DNA of 64,000 bases. Origin: Diadema setosum (Eukaryota; Echinodermata; Echinoidea; Diadematoida; Diadematidae). The translations under genes and the position numbers were made by a program. The DNA lies in assembly GCF_964275005.1 (NCBI RefSeq), contig NC_092701.1:11217453-11281452 (forward strand), given 5' to 3'. The notes under the pieces are model-generated. The model saw only the letters and a program-made list of their open reading frames with translations. It made no database searches and was not told where the DNA came from. This document shows, piece by piece, positions 12,796 through 25,207 of this stretch (positions within the stretch are counted from its first letter, which is position 1; each line of letters begins with the position of its first letter).

Positions 12796-15639
12796 CGCAG
12801 TGGGAAAAAAAATAACAAAAGGTACACAATTCCAAACGGAAACAGGGAATAGACAAGGGAGGCTATGTGTAATGGGGTGAAGGGAGATTATGTACATAAA
12901 ACAAGGTTAGGAATGAAGGGAGGGGGTGGAAAGGAAGGATAAAAAAGGGTTATGTGAGATGATAAATACATACAAAAACACACACACTTATAACAAAAAC
13001 AAAAACAAAAACAAAAACACAAAACAAACAAAACATAACAAAACAAAACATGACAAGAAGACAACTGGTTTTCAATAATATTATACATTGATATTTTCTT
13101 TCTTTTCTTTAAAGGGGAAGTCTGACATAAAAGTATATGCATCTGTAATATAACATACAGGACTTACTTTCAGTTATTGACATTAACATTGTTAACATTG
13201 TTTTAACGACATCACAAATCAACACAATAAGTACTTAAAAGATGAGACTTAAGCCTACGCTTGAAGGCTGATTTACTTGAAGAATGTTTAATGCTTGCAT
13301 CAAGTGAATTCCAAAACCTGGGTCCAGTATGTACTAGCGTTTTAAGAGTAAATTGTGTCCTTGCACGGGTTAAGTGCAAACCTGAAGCCTGCCTTGTGTT
13401 ATATCTATGAACATCACTATTTTTCTTAAAACGCTGTGCTAGTGCCAGTGGGAGTTCACCTGCATTAAGATCATACATTAGAGACCCTAACTGCATTAAA
13501 TAGATAGCTTCCACTTTCAGAATTTTATGTTGATGAAAGAGAGCATTAGTGTGACTACGAAAATGTACATTACAAATTATTCTTATAACTCTCTTCTGGA
13601 TCAAAAATAGCTTTTCATTTTGCGATTTTGAAGAATTACCCCATGCTACTTTACCATAATTAAGATATGGAAGAATTAAAGTAGAATATAGGATAAACAA
13701 TATTTCTTTGGGAACAACTCTTTTTAGTTTGCATATAACACCAGTATTTTGTGATAAGAGCTTACAAATGTTATTCACATGTATTTTCCAATTCAGTTTG
13801 TCATCAATATACAGACCAAAAAATTTTGTTGAGTTTACTCTATCTAATGCAACTCCACCAAACAAAACATTTCCTGGTAGTATTTTAACAGAATTACTAA
13901 AAAGCATACAATTGGTCTTCTGAAAATTAAATGACAGTTTGTTTGCATGAATCCAAGTTATAATATTACTTAGCTCAATATTAACTGTTTGTAAAAGGAC
14001 CTGAGGATTCTTGTGTGATAAAAATATGTTTGAGTCGTCTGCAAATAAAACAAACGAGAATACATCAGAGCAATATTGAAAATCATTAATATATATAAGA
14101 AATAATAGTGGTCCAAGTAGTGATCCTTGTGGAACTCCACATGTGACATTTTGTAACCCCGATTTTGCATCATTCAGTGAGACAAACTGCCTCCTGTTAG
14201 ATAAGTAGCTTGTGAACCACTCCAAGGCTTTCCCTCTTACTCCGTAATGAGATAACTTCTGTAATAAAATAGTATGATCAACAGTGTCGAAAGCCTTGGA
14301 GTAATCCAGAAAAATACCCACTGTGTGCATGCGATTATCCAATGCCGTAGAAATTTTATCAATAAAATGTAAAATAGCATGACTTGTTGTGTGCTTTTCA
14401 CGAAAACCAAATTGAAAATTGGAGAAGGTTTGGTTCACATAAAAAAATTTCACCGTCCTGGCATACATAAGTTTTTCAAGGATTTTGGAAAATGTGGATA
14501 AAAGAGAAATTGGACGATAATTACTCAATAACTGGGGATCACCTTTCTTAAAAATAGGTATCACTTTCGCTATTTTCATATTCACAGGGACAATACCATC
14601 ATTCATTGATAGATTAAAAATATGTACAAGAGGTTGAACAACCCCTAATATAACATTCTTTATCAAATCATTTGAAATACCGTCATAACCTGGGCTCTTC
14701 CTCTTTTTAAGGGAATTCACAACATTAAAAAGTTCTTCTTCATTTGTTGGGATTAAAAATAAACTACTTAGGTTTGGTTCCCGTAAATAATCAGAAAACA
14801 TCTTCTCGCAGTGAGGCACTGCCCTTGACAGATTGGGACCAATACTACAAAAAAAATCATTGAATTTATCAACAATGACATTTTTATTTTCAATTAGTTC
14901 ACCATTGATTCTAATGTCATGTATATCTGACTTTTTCTGAGTGGGTTTGAATACATTTCTAATAACTTTCCATGTGTCTCTGATATTATCAACAGTTGAG
15001 TGAAACTGATCAGAATAATACTTCCTCTTTGCTGTGCGCAGAGTAGTTCAAGTCAAAGTGTTTCTATAATCAGCATACTTTCTATATGCAGATTGTGATC
15101 CTGATATTTTATTTTTATAATATAATTTATTTTTTCTATTAATTGACCTTAATAATGAGTTAGTGATCCATGGCATTTTAGGAATTTTCTTACGATTTTT
15201 ACCAGTACTTTGAGTCTGACACAATGGTATGCATTTATTGTACAGCAACAAAAACTTATCCCAAAAATTATCAAAAGCACTTTCAACATTCTCATCAGTT
15301 AAGACTTGACTCCAATCAGTTTCAATTAAGGCTTCATCTACACCAGGCAGAATTGAAGCTAAAAATTTAAATTTGAGCCATGACCCAACCAGTGCAAAGT
15401 TTCAATAGTTTTGCACGTGTGGGACTAGTAGGATCTAGGCAGACTCTATGATTAAATATTTATGAGTGTTAATAAGTTGTTAATACAACTATAGATCTAC
15501 CATCAAAATAAGCATCACGCGAAGAATGCAAACCTCTTAATGTGACTTTTCAAAATCTTACCGTTGCCAAACCTTCATCCCATGAAATGGTAAAAACTAC
15601 TGCTAACAGCAGCAGTTTGAATACACAGCCTTGAGACAT
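6271..15639 (-). CDS. NEU1: Lysosomal sialidase-1 (neuraminidase), copy A
   Basis: Exo-alpha-sialidase of glycosyl hydrolase family 33, NEU1 type, expected to remove terminal sialic acid in lysosomes. Vertebrate NEU1 works in a complex with cathepsin A. Coding exons: 15639-15562, 11675-11489, 10574-10312, 9569-9387, 8769-8550, 6485-6271, all with GT/AG borders, giving 381 residues. Residues 1-26 are a signal peptide. YRIP (Arg49) is the sialidase FRIP motif; Asp74 is the likely acid/base; Glu235 and Tyr339 (SGY) the likely nucleophile pair; Arg49, Arg251 and Arg317 the likely arginine triad. Four Asp boxes are at 85-92, 145-152, 204-211 and 319-326. [15 protein letters not shown] and YHCHCR match human NEU1. 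Sequons are at Asn157, 307, 313 and 322. The C-terminus SGQL lacks the tyrosine of human YGTL. A LINE occupies intron 1. Residue roles are by recalled alignment. Confidence 0.95.
6535..7420. repeat. ~62 bp minisatellite in intron 5 of copy A
   Basis: More than ten degenerate tandem units of about 62 bp are built on GACATCACTGAGCCTGA and GACATCATCAAAT. Unit starts fall near 6601, 6663, 6721, 6783, 6845, 6906, 6968 and 7030. The unit is not a multiple of three and short frames through it shift, so it is not coding. The paralogous intron of copy B has a shorter array. Confidence 0.9.
7536..7690. repeat. Direct duplication of ~85 bp in intron 5 of copy A
   Basis: The segment beginning AACAAAATCATCAAGCCTGT (about 7537) recurs from about 7614 with few changes. 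Copy B has a single version near 29115. This is a recent local duplication in copy A. Confidence 0.7.
12758..12797. repeat. (TA)n tract in LINE 3' untranslated region
   Basis: TATATA run interrupted by TTTATATATACG inside the LINE 3' UTR. CA and AAAAAC repeats follow at 12970-13045. Confidence 0.8.
13212..15345 (-). pseudogene. LINE ORF2 reverse transcriptase, partial, one in-frame stop
   Basis: One frame runs from the truncated 5' end to the stop at 13212, broken by one TGA at 15048-15050. The part after that stop is 611 residues. Reverse transcriptase blocks are clear: [32 protein letters not shown] and FADDS, followed by the [10 protein letters not shown] and [10 protein letters not shown] motifs and a C-terminal [14 protein letters not shown] region. 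The endonuclease domain is missing, so the copy is dead, but having one stop in over 2 kb points to a young insertion. Residues before the stop match the LINE linker ([19 protein letters not shown]). Confidence 0.88.
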
Positions 15640-15700
15640 TTTCACTCAATTTTTTGTCAACAACGAACAGGACGTAGGATCTTCGAGTGTAGACATTTGA

Positions 15701-15734
15701 TCACGTGATAACTGGCAGACAGGCGGTCATGTGA
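15701..15734. promoter_or_regulatory. CLEAR/M-box E-box pair, promoter of copy A
   Basis: TCACGTGA lies at 15701-15708 and TCATGTGA at 15727-15734, 62-95 bp upstream of the copy A start codon. The layout matches the promoter of copy C, with GGCAGACAGGCGG between the boxes in both. Conservation is seen; regulation by TFEB/MITF-type factors is inferred from the lysosomal product. Confidence 0.65.
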
Positions 15735-16279
15735 TGCGTCATTCATTGAGGAGAGTGTAGTCTTTAAACTAGACCAAAAAATCAGTATATTTGTCGTCGG
15801 GAATGTTCCCCAAGACTACCTAGACGTCTGGCTTCACGGAAACCTTCTCGTTATCAAACTCTTCGGAACAGACGGCTTTTCTGTTTATCTTCAAACCTAC
15901 TGTACTTTACAATAGGCTCAAAATTGTCCGCCAAGAAGAAGACAAAAATATATGTGATGATAGAGGATCCGTGACATGGTATGTCTGATATGAAGGTTAG
16001 AGGCAGGGGCGTCACCAGCCTTTTTTCAAGGGGGTGCGTTTTGACACTAAATGTAACCTGCGAGATCTTTTTTTTTTTTTTTTTTTTTGATTTGATTTTT
16101 TGTTTCCTGTATCATCATGTACATTTACATAATAATACACTGTACATAATATCATAGTGGCACGTATTCATAAGCATAAGTTGTTTCAAAGTATTTTTCT
16201 ACATTACCTCAACAATGTAGGTCCTACACATATATTTAGGATGTGAAATTGTGCGATCTAGCTGGTGAACACTTTCAGA

Positions 16280-17340
16280 TAAATTCAAATTCAAATTTAT
16301 TTCACATGCTAAAAAGAAAACATCACGTTCACAATAAAACAGAAGAGAAAAATGTATACAAACATAGCACGTGAGGGATCAGTAAAGGCCGTATAAAGCC
16401 TATCGTGGCCTATTCCCTTACAGCAATAAATAGGACGCAATTTACATCAAAGGAACAAAAACAACAATGAAACATCACAACAATAAAAAAGGGGAAAATG
16501 GCAAAATTATTACAATAATTACTCAGTTGCACTTTGGATTAAAAACATTTTGTATTTACGTTTAAAAAATGACAGTGTTGGTCTCTCTTTGATAAAAATT
16601 GGCAACTCATTCCAGCATTTTGCTCCAGTGTATCTAATTGTAGTCTTTGAGAACTTAAGGTAAATATATCTCGTTGGCACGTCTAGTGTTGTAGGCATGG
16701 ATTGCACTATTTGGGGTAAACGAATTATGGAATGTGACAGGTGAGACACCTTTAAAGTATGAAAACATAAATGTAGCCACTTGTAATTGCACAATTTGAT
16801 CAATTTTCAAAATTTTCAATTTCTTAAACAGTACTGCAGTGTGTGCGTACGGATTTACATTACAGAGTATTTTTATTGCACGCTTTTGTAACATCAAAAC
16901 ACGTTTCAATAAATACAACGAACTATGACACCATATTATTGCACAATACGTTAAATGTGGGGAAATCATTGTATGGTACATTGTCAAAAGAATTTTAAAA
17001 GGAAATATATGTTTCAGATAATTCATGACACCAACAATTATACTTATTTTGATACAAATATCATCAAAATGACCTTTCCATGTTAAACCATCATCAATTG
17101 TAACACCAAGAAATTTTACTCTATTGACCTGCTTGATTTTAACATTACCTATGTATATTTGTAAAACATCTTCATCTATTACCTTATTCTTTGTCTTAAA
17201 TACCATATAACATGTTTTTATCAATATTCAAAACCAAACGATTTGCAGTAAACCAAGAATACACTTTCTGCATTTCAGAATTAATCATATTGAAAACTTC
17301 ATGCACATCCCGGCCTGAGAAGAATAGGTTCACTTGATAG
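16280..17340 (-). pseudogene. LINE reverse transcriptase fragment (C-terminal half)
   Basis: Minus strand, truncated just after the FADD catalytic block: the first recognisable residues are NLFFSGRDVHEVFNMI. It continues through LGVTIDDGLTWKGH and QKRAIKILCN to a C-terminal GAKCWNELPIFIKERPTLS. The last part is in a different frame from the first, with the shift between about 16655 and 16803. The 3' tail at 16283-16310 is a TTTGAATTTGAA-type repeat after AATAAA. It is a different, older family from the LINE at 12475. Confidence 0.85.
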
Positions 17341-17539
17341 AGTATCATTGTAAACATCATCTTTGAGACATTATTTTTGTATTCAGTATATTGGATACGA
17401 ATTGTTATGGGAAGTTGTCATGTACTTTACGTATGGATTTGAAAATTAGCCACGGTTTAATTAAACACATGTTAAAGGGACACACACCCATCCAAAAACG
17501 CGCTCGAACTCATCTGGTTTGAGGGGGAGTGGGTAACTA

Positions 17540-18992
17540 TATACACACTAAACACAGCCCTGTCGCTGTACACAAGACTCAGTGTCACCGTGCTTTGCAC
17601 GGCGTCTGGTCGGGCCGGGGAGGGGGGGGGGGGGGGGCAAAATCTCGACGGGGGCACATTTGTGACGGTGTGAAATCCTCGGCGAGGGAGTGAAGCTCCC
17701 GAGCGGGAGGGTCTTTTTTTTTTTCACGGAAGGGACTTTTTGCAAAAGCAGGGTACAAAATTCGCGTTTGAAGAGCATCTAAACGCAAATATCTAGGGGA
17801 CTAAACATAGTGGAAAAGATCACCGTGAAGGATTTTTATTATATCATACGGGGGTACATTATGTGACGGTGTGAGATCCTCGGTGAGGGAGCGAAGAGAC
17901 CGAGCGGGGAAGGGTGTGGAAGCGGGATACCCCCTCCCACGGTAGGGAATTTTTGTAAAAACAGAGTGAAAAAGTCACGTTTATATAGAGCAATTAGGGA
18001 ATTCAGTTGAATTAAACATAGTAAAAAAAAAAAAAAATCACTGCGAAGAACTATGATCATAACTTATGAAAACTTTCGTCTGAAATGTATTTATTAAAAG
18101 CTTAAACGTGAGCGCATTGTTCGAGCAATGCAATTTGTTCTCATAATTATGAGCATAGAAACATAAAAAGGGAAAAAATGTAAGGTTTACTAAAGGTATG
18201 TTTTAGGGGGCACACTCGAGGACGCTCTTTAAGTTATTTCTCCTAATAATAATCATTGTCACAAAAGAAGTTGACGGAGGGGGGAGGTGTTGGAGGGGCT
18301 AGCCCCTTTCCACACGGCGGAGCTTTTGCATTTTTAGAATTGAAATAGAACAATCTGATGCACACTTCCCTGAAATTCTCCGAAAAATTGTCAGTCCCCA
18401 AATGTGTCGAGTCTTGTTAGTCTGTGGGTAGGAACCGAGCGCGGGAAACATAAATCAGAGAAGATGAGGGAACTTTTGAATATATTATTTGAATTCAAGT
18501 GACAGATTATCAAACATTCTTTTTGATGAAATATTTTGAAATTCATCAATCCCCCAAGTTTGCTTAAGTCTATGGTTGGAGACCTAACGGGGGAGGGCGT
18601 GGGAGGGGTATCCCCCTCCCACGCGACGGAGACTTTGCATTTTCAGAATTGAAATTCAACAATCGGTTGCACAATTAGTGAATTTGGACAGTTTTCTATT
18701 AAAAAAAGAAAAATATTTTCCTTATTTCGAGAATTACAGGGGGACAAAATGACGTTTGCTCCCTTTGGACAAAATGGCGTTTGCCCCCTTTGTCCTCCGG
18801 GATTGATGCCCCTGCATACATGGAAGCTGTTGCATTTTTAGAATTCAAATGAAAATAGCTTATAAAGACATTTGGAATTTAGGAAGCTCTCAATCTCCAA
18901 GACTTTTAGTGTACTAATTATGAAGGGAAACCAAAAGGGGAAAGGGTTGATTGAAAGGGGATAATTATCCCTCCCACACGACGGAACTTTTG

Positions 18993-19026
<34 letters not shown>

Positions 19027-19480
19027 TGAAGTGACAGATCTGGTGCACGCTTTCGATAAAACATTTGTACCATACAGAAATAATAAAATGAAATTGAATG
19101 AAATGAAATGAAATGAAATGAAATCTATCAATCCACAGGTGTATTAAGTCCATGGAAAATAGACCAAACGGGGGAGGGTGTGGGAAGGGGTATCCCCCTC
19201 TCACACGAGAGAGAATTTGCATTTTTAGAATTGAAATTCAGCAACCTGGTGCACACTTTGGGTGAAATATTTGGACAGATTTCTATTAAAAAAGCAAAAA
19301 CATCTTCTCATCTCGGGAATTATAATTATGTGGGGGGGGGGGTGGGACAAATGATATGCTTACCCTTTGCAACATTTTTATGGGGAAACTTTTTTCTGTC
19401 AAAAAAGCAAGGAAATCTTCTCATCTCGGGAATTATTAATTATGGGGGGGGGCAAAATTATAAAATGCTTGCTCCTCCAA
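17540..19480. repeat. Diverged G-rich tandem units with palindromic GGGGTATCCCC core
   Basis: At least five diverged copies contain GGGAGGG(T)GTGG, then GGGGTATCCCCCTCCCAC or similar, then GGAxxTTTGCATTTTTAGAATTGAAAT (examples near 17905, 18285, 18595, 18945 and 19170). Two neighbouring units at about 17640 and 17855 also share GTGACGGTGTGARATCCTCGG. Poly(G) and poly(T) runs are frequent. No coding frame is convincing. Confidence 0.7.
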
Positions 19481-20744
19481 ATCTTTTTTATGAGGCTAAG
19501 GCTCGCACTTGGGCTCGCATTCTCAATTTGGATTGGTCAGAAGTAAAGTGATGTACATAGACCCAATCCTTGTAGCACACGTATACACGCAAACGTGTGT
19601 ACACGTGTTCCGTATAGTATGGATACAGTACGGTTGATAAATAGTAAACACTGTAAAATAGATATGTATGAAATCAGTGCTGCCAGAGCCCGGGGTACGA
19701 TTGTTGGTTTTTTTTTTCCAAAGAATTTTTTGTCCCTGGTGCAAAAAAAAAAAAAAAAAAGTAATAAGAAAAATATGATACAAAATAAAAAAAGAATGAT
19801 TATTTACCGTCCAGCGATGAGATCGCTCGCAGACAGATTTCTTTTAAGGGTCTGAAGGGGGGTGCGTTCGCACCCAGCGCCCCCCCCCCCCCCCCCCACC
19901 GTGACGCCCATGAGAGGTCACCTTAAGCCATGGCTGAGAAAATAGTTCAAACTCTTTAATGCTGGTATTAAATGGTTATTAACTGATAAGGTGTGCAATC
20001 AAGTGGATCAGTTTATTCTTTTATTTTTTATTTTTATTTTATTTTATTTTATTCTTTTTTTTTAGGATTGATCACTCAAACAAAAAATGCGGTTTCTATT
20101 CATCGTTCTGGATCAGAGACCTACAAGCTATGACAAACTTTTTATTAGCAATGCTCATTTAATAAGGAATTTGATATGAAACAAGCATTGCATGTTGGTT
20201 ATGTTTTAAGTTAAATATATTTTGGTCTATCGTGGACTCTGTACATTTGTTAGAAATTCTGTATCAGCACAGGTAGATTCTATGATCAGATAAAAACGAC
20301 AAATTCATCCTGGCAACTTTGCGAACATGTTCACTCATACCAGCTCTGATCAAGAGGTACCACGGTATCTCACTTTACATTAATTTTTCTTTGTAACCAA
20401 AACATGAATCCATAAGAATTTACATATAATTTTCTGTGACATCAATTGTCACTGTCATTTTCATGACAATTATCTACGTTATATTATGTTAAAGTGATTA
20501 TATTACTTGTGGTAATTCCCAATACAAACTCTATGATTGATACCATATTGTAACAAAATATAAGTGGCCAAATAAATATCCTTGAAATATATATACATGT
20601 ACATATATATGTATATACGTGTGTGTTACTGGAATTACAAAAAAAAAACAAAACATTTTAGTAGAATTTGTCAACATGTTTGTTTTCTCTTTGCCACTGA
20701 TCTTTAGTAATAAAAATAGAATTTCGTTACTCCAAGGTTCCACA

Positions 20745-20955
20745 ATTATATATTTTTTTTTCAATTTACTTTGTTTTGATTATGCAACCTTGTTCTATGT
20801 TACCAAAGAAAGTGAAATGTTTATGTTCTTTTCGAAAAATGAAATAAAGTTTGAGTTGAATTGAATTGAATTGAATTGAATTGAATTGAACTGAATTGAA
20901 TTGAATTGAATTGAATTGAATTGAATTGAATTGAATTGAATTGATTTGAATTGAA
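20745..20955 (+). mobile_element. LINE 3' end with (TTGAA)n tail
   Basis: A short 3' UTR-like segment ends AATGAAATAAAGTTTGAG and runs into about 20 TTGAA units (20855-20955). The matching place upstream of copy C near 1515 lacks it. A degenerate AAAATAGAATTTC / AAAAGCAAAATTC pair flanks it and may be the target duplication. Confidence 0.6.
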
Positions 20956-20969
20956 AAGCAAAATTCATT

Positions 20970-22880
20970 GTGTCTACTGGTACATAAGAAATTGATATGA
21001 ATGACGTAAATGGAAAATTGAATGAGGTACAAAAATGGTGTATTTTAAATAGATTAACTATTAACTTGAAGAAAACAAATGATTATTAAAGGACCAAGAT
21101 GACCAATTGCAATTAAAGGTGTGTTAACAGTCTCTGAAACGGTTATAGAAAGAGTACATGTAGCATCTTTTGTAGGAATTCAAATTGATGAGACCTTGAT
21201 GTGGAAGAATAAGATTCAATGTATCAATAAATGCATTAGGCGCAAAATTGGCTTACTTTTTGAGTTAAGATATTGTGTTCCAAGGCATGTTCTCATGCTT
21301 TTATACAAATTATTTATACAATCACATATCATTTATGGAATTGAAGTCTGGGGAAGTACCTACAGAAGTCACTTAAATTTTATATTTTTAGCACAGAAAA
21401 TGGCATTACATTTTCCCCCTTAAGAACAAGTTCTGGGCCATTATTCACCAGTCTAGGAGTTTAGATATTTTTGACCTGCATAAGCTTTCAGTATCAATCT
21501 TTGTATATATGATCTGCGACATTTACTACATTCTTTAACGCAATATTATGAGTTAATGACAGGGCCGGCGGAGGGTTTTCAAAAGTGTGGGGGCCCACTT
21601 CCGGGTTTCACGAGCTGTATTCCGGGTTTCTTCAGCTGTCAAGCAAAAAAAAAAAAAAGTTGAAAAAAAGGGCCCTCAGCTCGTCTCTCCCCTTCCAGTT
21701 CCAGGTTTTTTTCAGCTGACAAGCAAAAAAAAGGTCTTCAGTGGAAAAACATGACCTTAACCTTACCGCGCTCACACTTCAAGATCTCTATTTCTATTTA
21801 GTGCCACTTACGTACTTCAGGGTTAAAAGAAAGTGGGGGCCCAAAGTGATGACACCTTATGTATTCCTTTGTATGGTGCAAAAAGCCCCGAGCCCCCACG
21901 GCCCCCATGGTTCCGCCGGCCATGGATGAATCATGCATCCAGGACTAGAGGCAAAGATCATTCCATGCTTATAACACTCCAGACTCCCGAAATGTAAAAC
22001 GTCACATGGTACATTTTTATACAATACATATTTATATCTTTTGTTGGCCCCGGGTCATAGTTCTGGAATAGTTTGCCCCAAAATATTCAAGAGGAAAGAA
22101 GAAATCTTTAAAAAAAAAAATTATTTGTTAAATAAAGTTTAGTGATGAAAAGAAGACTTAAATGTTTAGTTTAATGTACTTTTATAGTACAGTTGCTTCA
22201 GAAGGGTAGACCTTGCGATGAGCATTTTAAATGTAGCTATAATGGGAGAACAATTTACGACTAACACTTGTGCTAACTTTTGGTTCCCCCTTTAACAACA
22301 TTATCTTCTGTTTTTGTTTTTTGTTCAGAATCTTTGTCTATGCATATATGGTTATATTACATACTTATTTATTATTTTTACTTTTTCAGTGATAAATATA
22401 TCATAATGAAACTAAATCAATTACACCACATGTATTCTTATGTTTGATATCTGTAAGTATGTAAAATATATGCATGCACAGCTGTTATTTATCTTATGTA
22501 ATTCATGTTATCATGTTCACATGCATAATGTACAAATATGTTGTTAATAAACTCAACTCATATTCATATGTATTGCAGATCTATTTGTATCTTTTCATAT
22601 TCTAAATTTTTATTTTCAGTTGTAATTACTTATGCGTAATTATTTTTTGATGGAATATGGCATTTTGAAAGAGAATTGTATTTGTAGTACATGTATATGT
22701 AATAAGGCTCACTTTTTTTGAATCTGTTTTATGTGAATAATTATTGTATTATATTGTTTCATTCGTACATTTACATCAAGGACAAGCAATTCAGCCTCTG
22801 GGCTGCTATGTACACTGTACTTTCCTTTTGATGAAATAAACCAATACCTATCTGTCTATCTATCTATCTACCTATCTATC
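20970..22880 (+). pseudogene. LINE ORF2 C-terminal fragment and 3' UTR, interrupted
   Basis: Plus-strand fragment with recognisable pieces NEVQKWCILNRLTINLKKTN (about 21020), FVGIQIDETLMWKNKI, IYGIEVWG (21170-21370) and, after an insertion at 21564-21922, FWNSLPQNIQE (about 22055). Frames are broken by several stops and shifts, so the copy is old. The 3' end is near 22845, AATAAACCAATACC followed by a TATC repeat. It lies where the upstream region of copy C has unrelated sequence. Confidence 0.75.
21564..21922. mobile_element. GC-rich inverted-repeat element nested in LINE fragment
   Basis: About 360 bp starts GGGCCGGCGGAGGGTTTTCA and ends with CCATGGTTCCGCCGGCC. Internal GTGGGGGCCC and GAGCCCCCACGG also pair in inverse order. 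It splits the LINE reading frame near its C-terminus, so it arrived later. Two TTTTTTCAGCTGACAAGCAAAAAA-like repeats lie inside. Non-autonomous; class unknown. Confidence 0.65.
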
Positions 22881-23156
22881 TATTTATCTATCTATAGAGG
22901 AAATGCAGGAGAGCATCCTTAAGTGCAGGAGCTTGAAGAAGATGATGGCTTCACTGAAAGCGGGGGGAGTTGGTGGAGCTGTGTGTATGTGATAGCTAAT
23001 GTACACTGCATGTTTTATGGCCATGTTTGTTCAGTAATATAAGTTTGGGGCTCTTTCTTGAATGTCTGTCTATCATGCCAGCCAGGATGCCGTCAAGATG
23101 GACAGATGGATACAATAGATTTATAGATAGATATAGATAGATAATAGATAGATAGA

Positions 23157-23376
23157 TTTTGATTGAATCATTTCTTTATTCAAGAAAATGTTTATACATA
23201 ACCAGGTCAATTATCCCTTTATATACTTGCAGGTAGAGTGTATACATCAAAAATTATAAATCACAATTTTAAGAACATACAATACAAATAACATCCGTGA
23301 GATTAATGCGCCAGTATCAACAGTAGTATTTAACACTAACAAACATTATAACATTTATATCAATTCTATAAATAAA

Positions 23377-23431
<55 letters not shown>

Positions 23432-23530
23432 TTATATATATACATTTATATACATCGGACATTATTTTATGGAACCTTCCTACTCCGGACGAACCAATAA
23501 TTGGTCAATGTTCTGCACTTTTATTTTCTG
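23157..23530 (-). mobile_element. Probable retroposed 3' UTR fragment inside a GATA repeat
   Basis: This segment interrupts the GATA repeat and has no counterpart in the A-C spacer. On the minus strand it ends in CTTGAATAAAGAAATGATTC followed by an AATCAAAA tail, like a LINE 3' end. It contains a (TA)n tract at 23382-23440. No coding similarity is seen. Confidence 0.4.
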
Positions 23531-23597
23531 ATTTCATTATTCTGTACTCTGATAGATAGATAATAGATAGATAGACAGATAGATAGACAGATGATAT

Positions 23598-23630
<33 letters not shown>

Positions 23631-25207
23631 CAGATAGATAGATAGATAGATAGATGATAGGCAGACAGACAGATAGATCAGTGTAGACAAACACACACAC
23701 ACACATACATACAAGTAAGCCCATACATACACACATACATACATGTATACACACATGCATACATACATACAAACTTTCAAACAACTCCATTTCCAACAAC
23801 TTTGTTTCAGTACAGTCATAAAAGTCACGACATATACACCTGTAATTGTCCTTTTACAGTAATTTCCTTCATTAGAAGCTCGTATTGATTTTGTATAACT
23901 GTATAATATACGTATAAAATTTGTTACTATAATATTTGTATTTTTGTTGGCAATGAAATTAATGAATGAAATTAAATGGAATGAAACATACATACATACA
24001 TACATACATAATTAAGTACAATTATTATTAAATTACTCTTAAATTATTCCCTGTGTCAAGTAAGAGTAGGTGTCCAACCTGGCTTGCTGATATACATATA
24101 ATTATTTTCAAATATCTTCTGTGAAGTAATTACATAACTTCAAAATTGTTCATTTCAACATTTGTCATACTTCAAAGAAATAAAACAGTCATCATCGTTA
24201 TAAGAATAGAATCATAATTTAAAAAAAAAGAGAAAGAAAATAACAATGCTCTACTTAACCATCAACATTGATCTCATCTTTATCACAGTTCTACCAATCA
24301 CTGTCACATGCAAAATTGCTACAATGCAAGGAAATACACTGCGTATAAATCCTCTTTGCATCAGAATCAGAAACCCTACCCATAAAGAGAAAGTTGTCAT
24401 GCACCTGATGATCTTTTAGTGTGTTCAAATGAAAACGTTGCAATGAACACTGCATCTTTGTCAAACCTTACAATAATGTTTTTGCTGCAACATTTATATA
24501 TACCTCACCAGTTTGCTTCTTTAATTGTACTTGCAATCAGTTATTTAGCCATGAATCATTCAAAGCTCGCCTACCTTCCTCAGTTTTGTTGGTTTCCTGA
24601 GAAATGAAACATGGCTTCGCATACATGTTTCCTACAGTACATGATTTCTGCTCAAAAGAAAATAGCATATACACGTAAAATGTACATGAAATTTGGCATA
24701 ATGTTGAATAAGTACTCTATTTCATTTAAATGATTACACATTTCCTTAACAATTACAGTGTACAGTGTAGTCTTGCTTAGAAATAATACTAGTAATACTA
24801 GATATGAAAATGCATACTCTTTTGGCTTCATGCACCATATTATACATGTACAAAAGAACACATTGTTGGCACATACTGACCCTAAAAATGTTAGAGCTAC
24901 TGAAAAGCAGGGAGAATATCAGCCCGCCTTGGCAAATGTCAGGAAAATCACCAGGTACTTTACCGATCATTTGTGGACTTCAGAAGATCAATATTACATA
25001 ATTTTCCCTCTTGCTCATCTAAAGCATGATGCAAAGAAGCTCACACTCTCAAACACAGATGATACCAGCTATACAATAAACAGAATATCAAGTGACATAT
25101 ATTAAAATGTCTGCAGCCCATTCAGGTCTCAAATTTATCTGTTTGATTATTCCACATAGATCTTATTCAATATTCATCAGTTGACAGTCATCTTTTCATG
25201 CATTCAA

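Larger units (their letters stand above)
12475..15345 (-). mobile_element. 5'-truncated LINE (Jockey/CR1 superfamily) in intron 1 of copy A
   Basis: About 2.87 kb on the minus strand. Its 3' end is at the left, with a TTGAAAC-type tail after an AATAAA-like motif. It lacks the endonuclease region and begins inside the linker before the reverse transcriptase. Copy C has these flanks joined, with about 15-20 bp of the empty site missing here. It is in the same orientation as the host gene. Confidence 0.85.
15784..19990. mobile_element. 4.2 kb composite insertion upstream of copy A
   Basis: Sequence on each side (AAACTAGA...ATCAGT and CAATCAAGTGGATCA) is adjacent upstream of copy C at 825-855, so this block is extra in copy A. 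Inside, GGGGCGTCACC at about 16006 and GTGACGCCC at about 19902 form an inverted pair, each next to GGGGGTGCG. This suggests one or more non-autonomous DNA elements. It includes a LINE fragment and diverged G-rich tandem units. No transposase is seen, so the class is unassigned. Confidence 0.55.
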
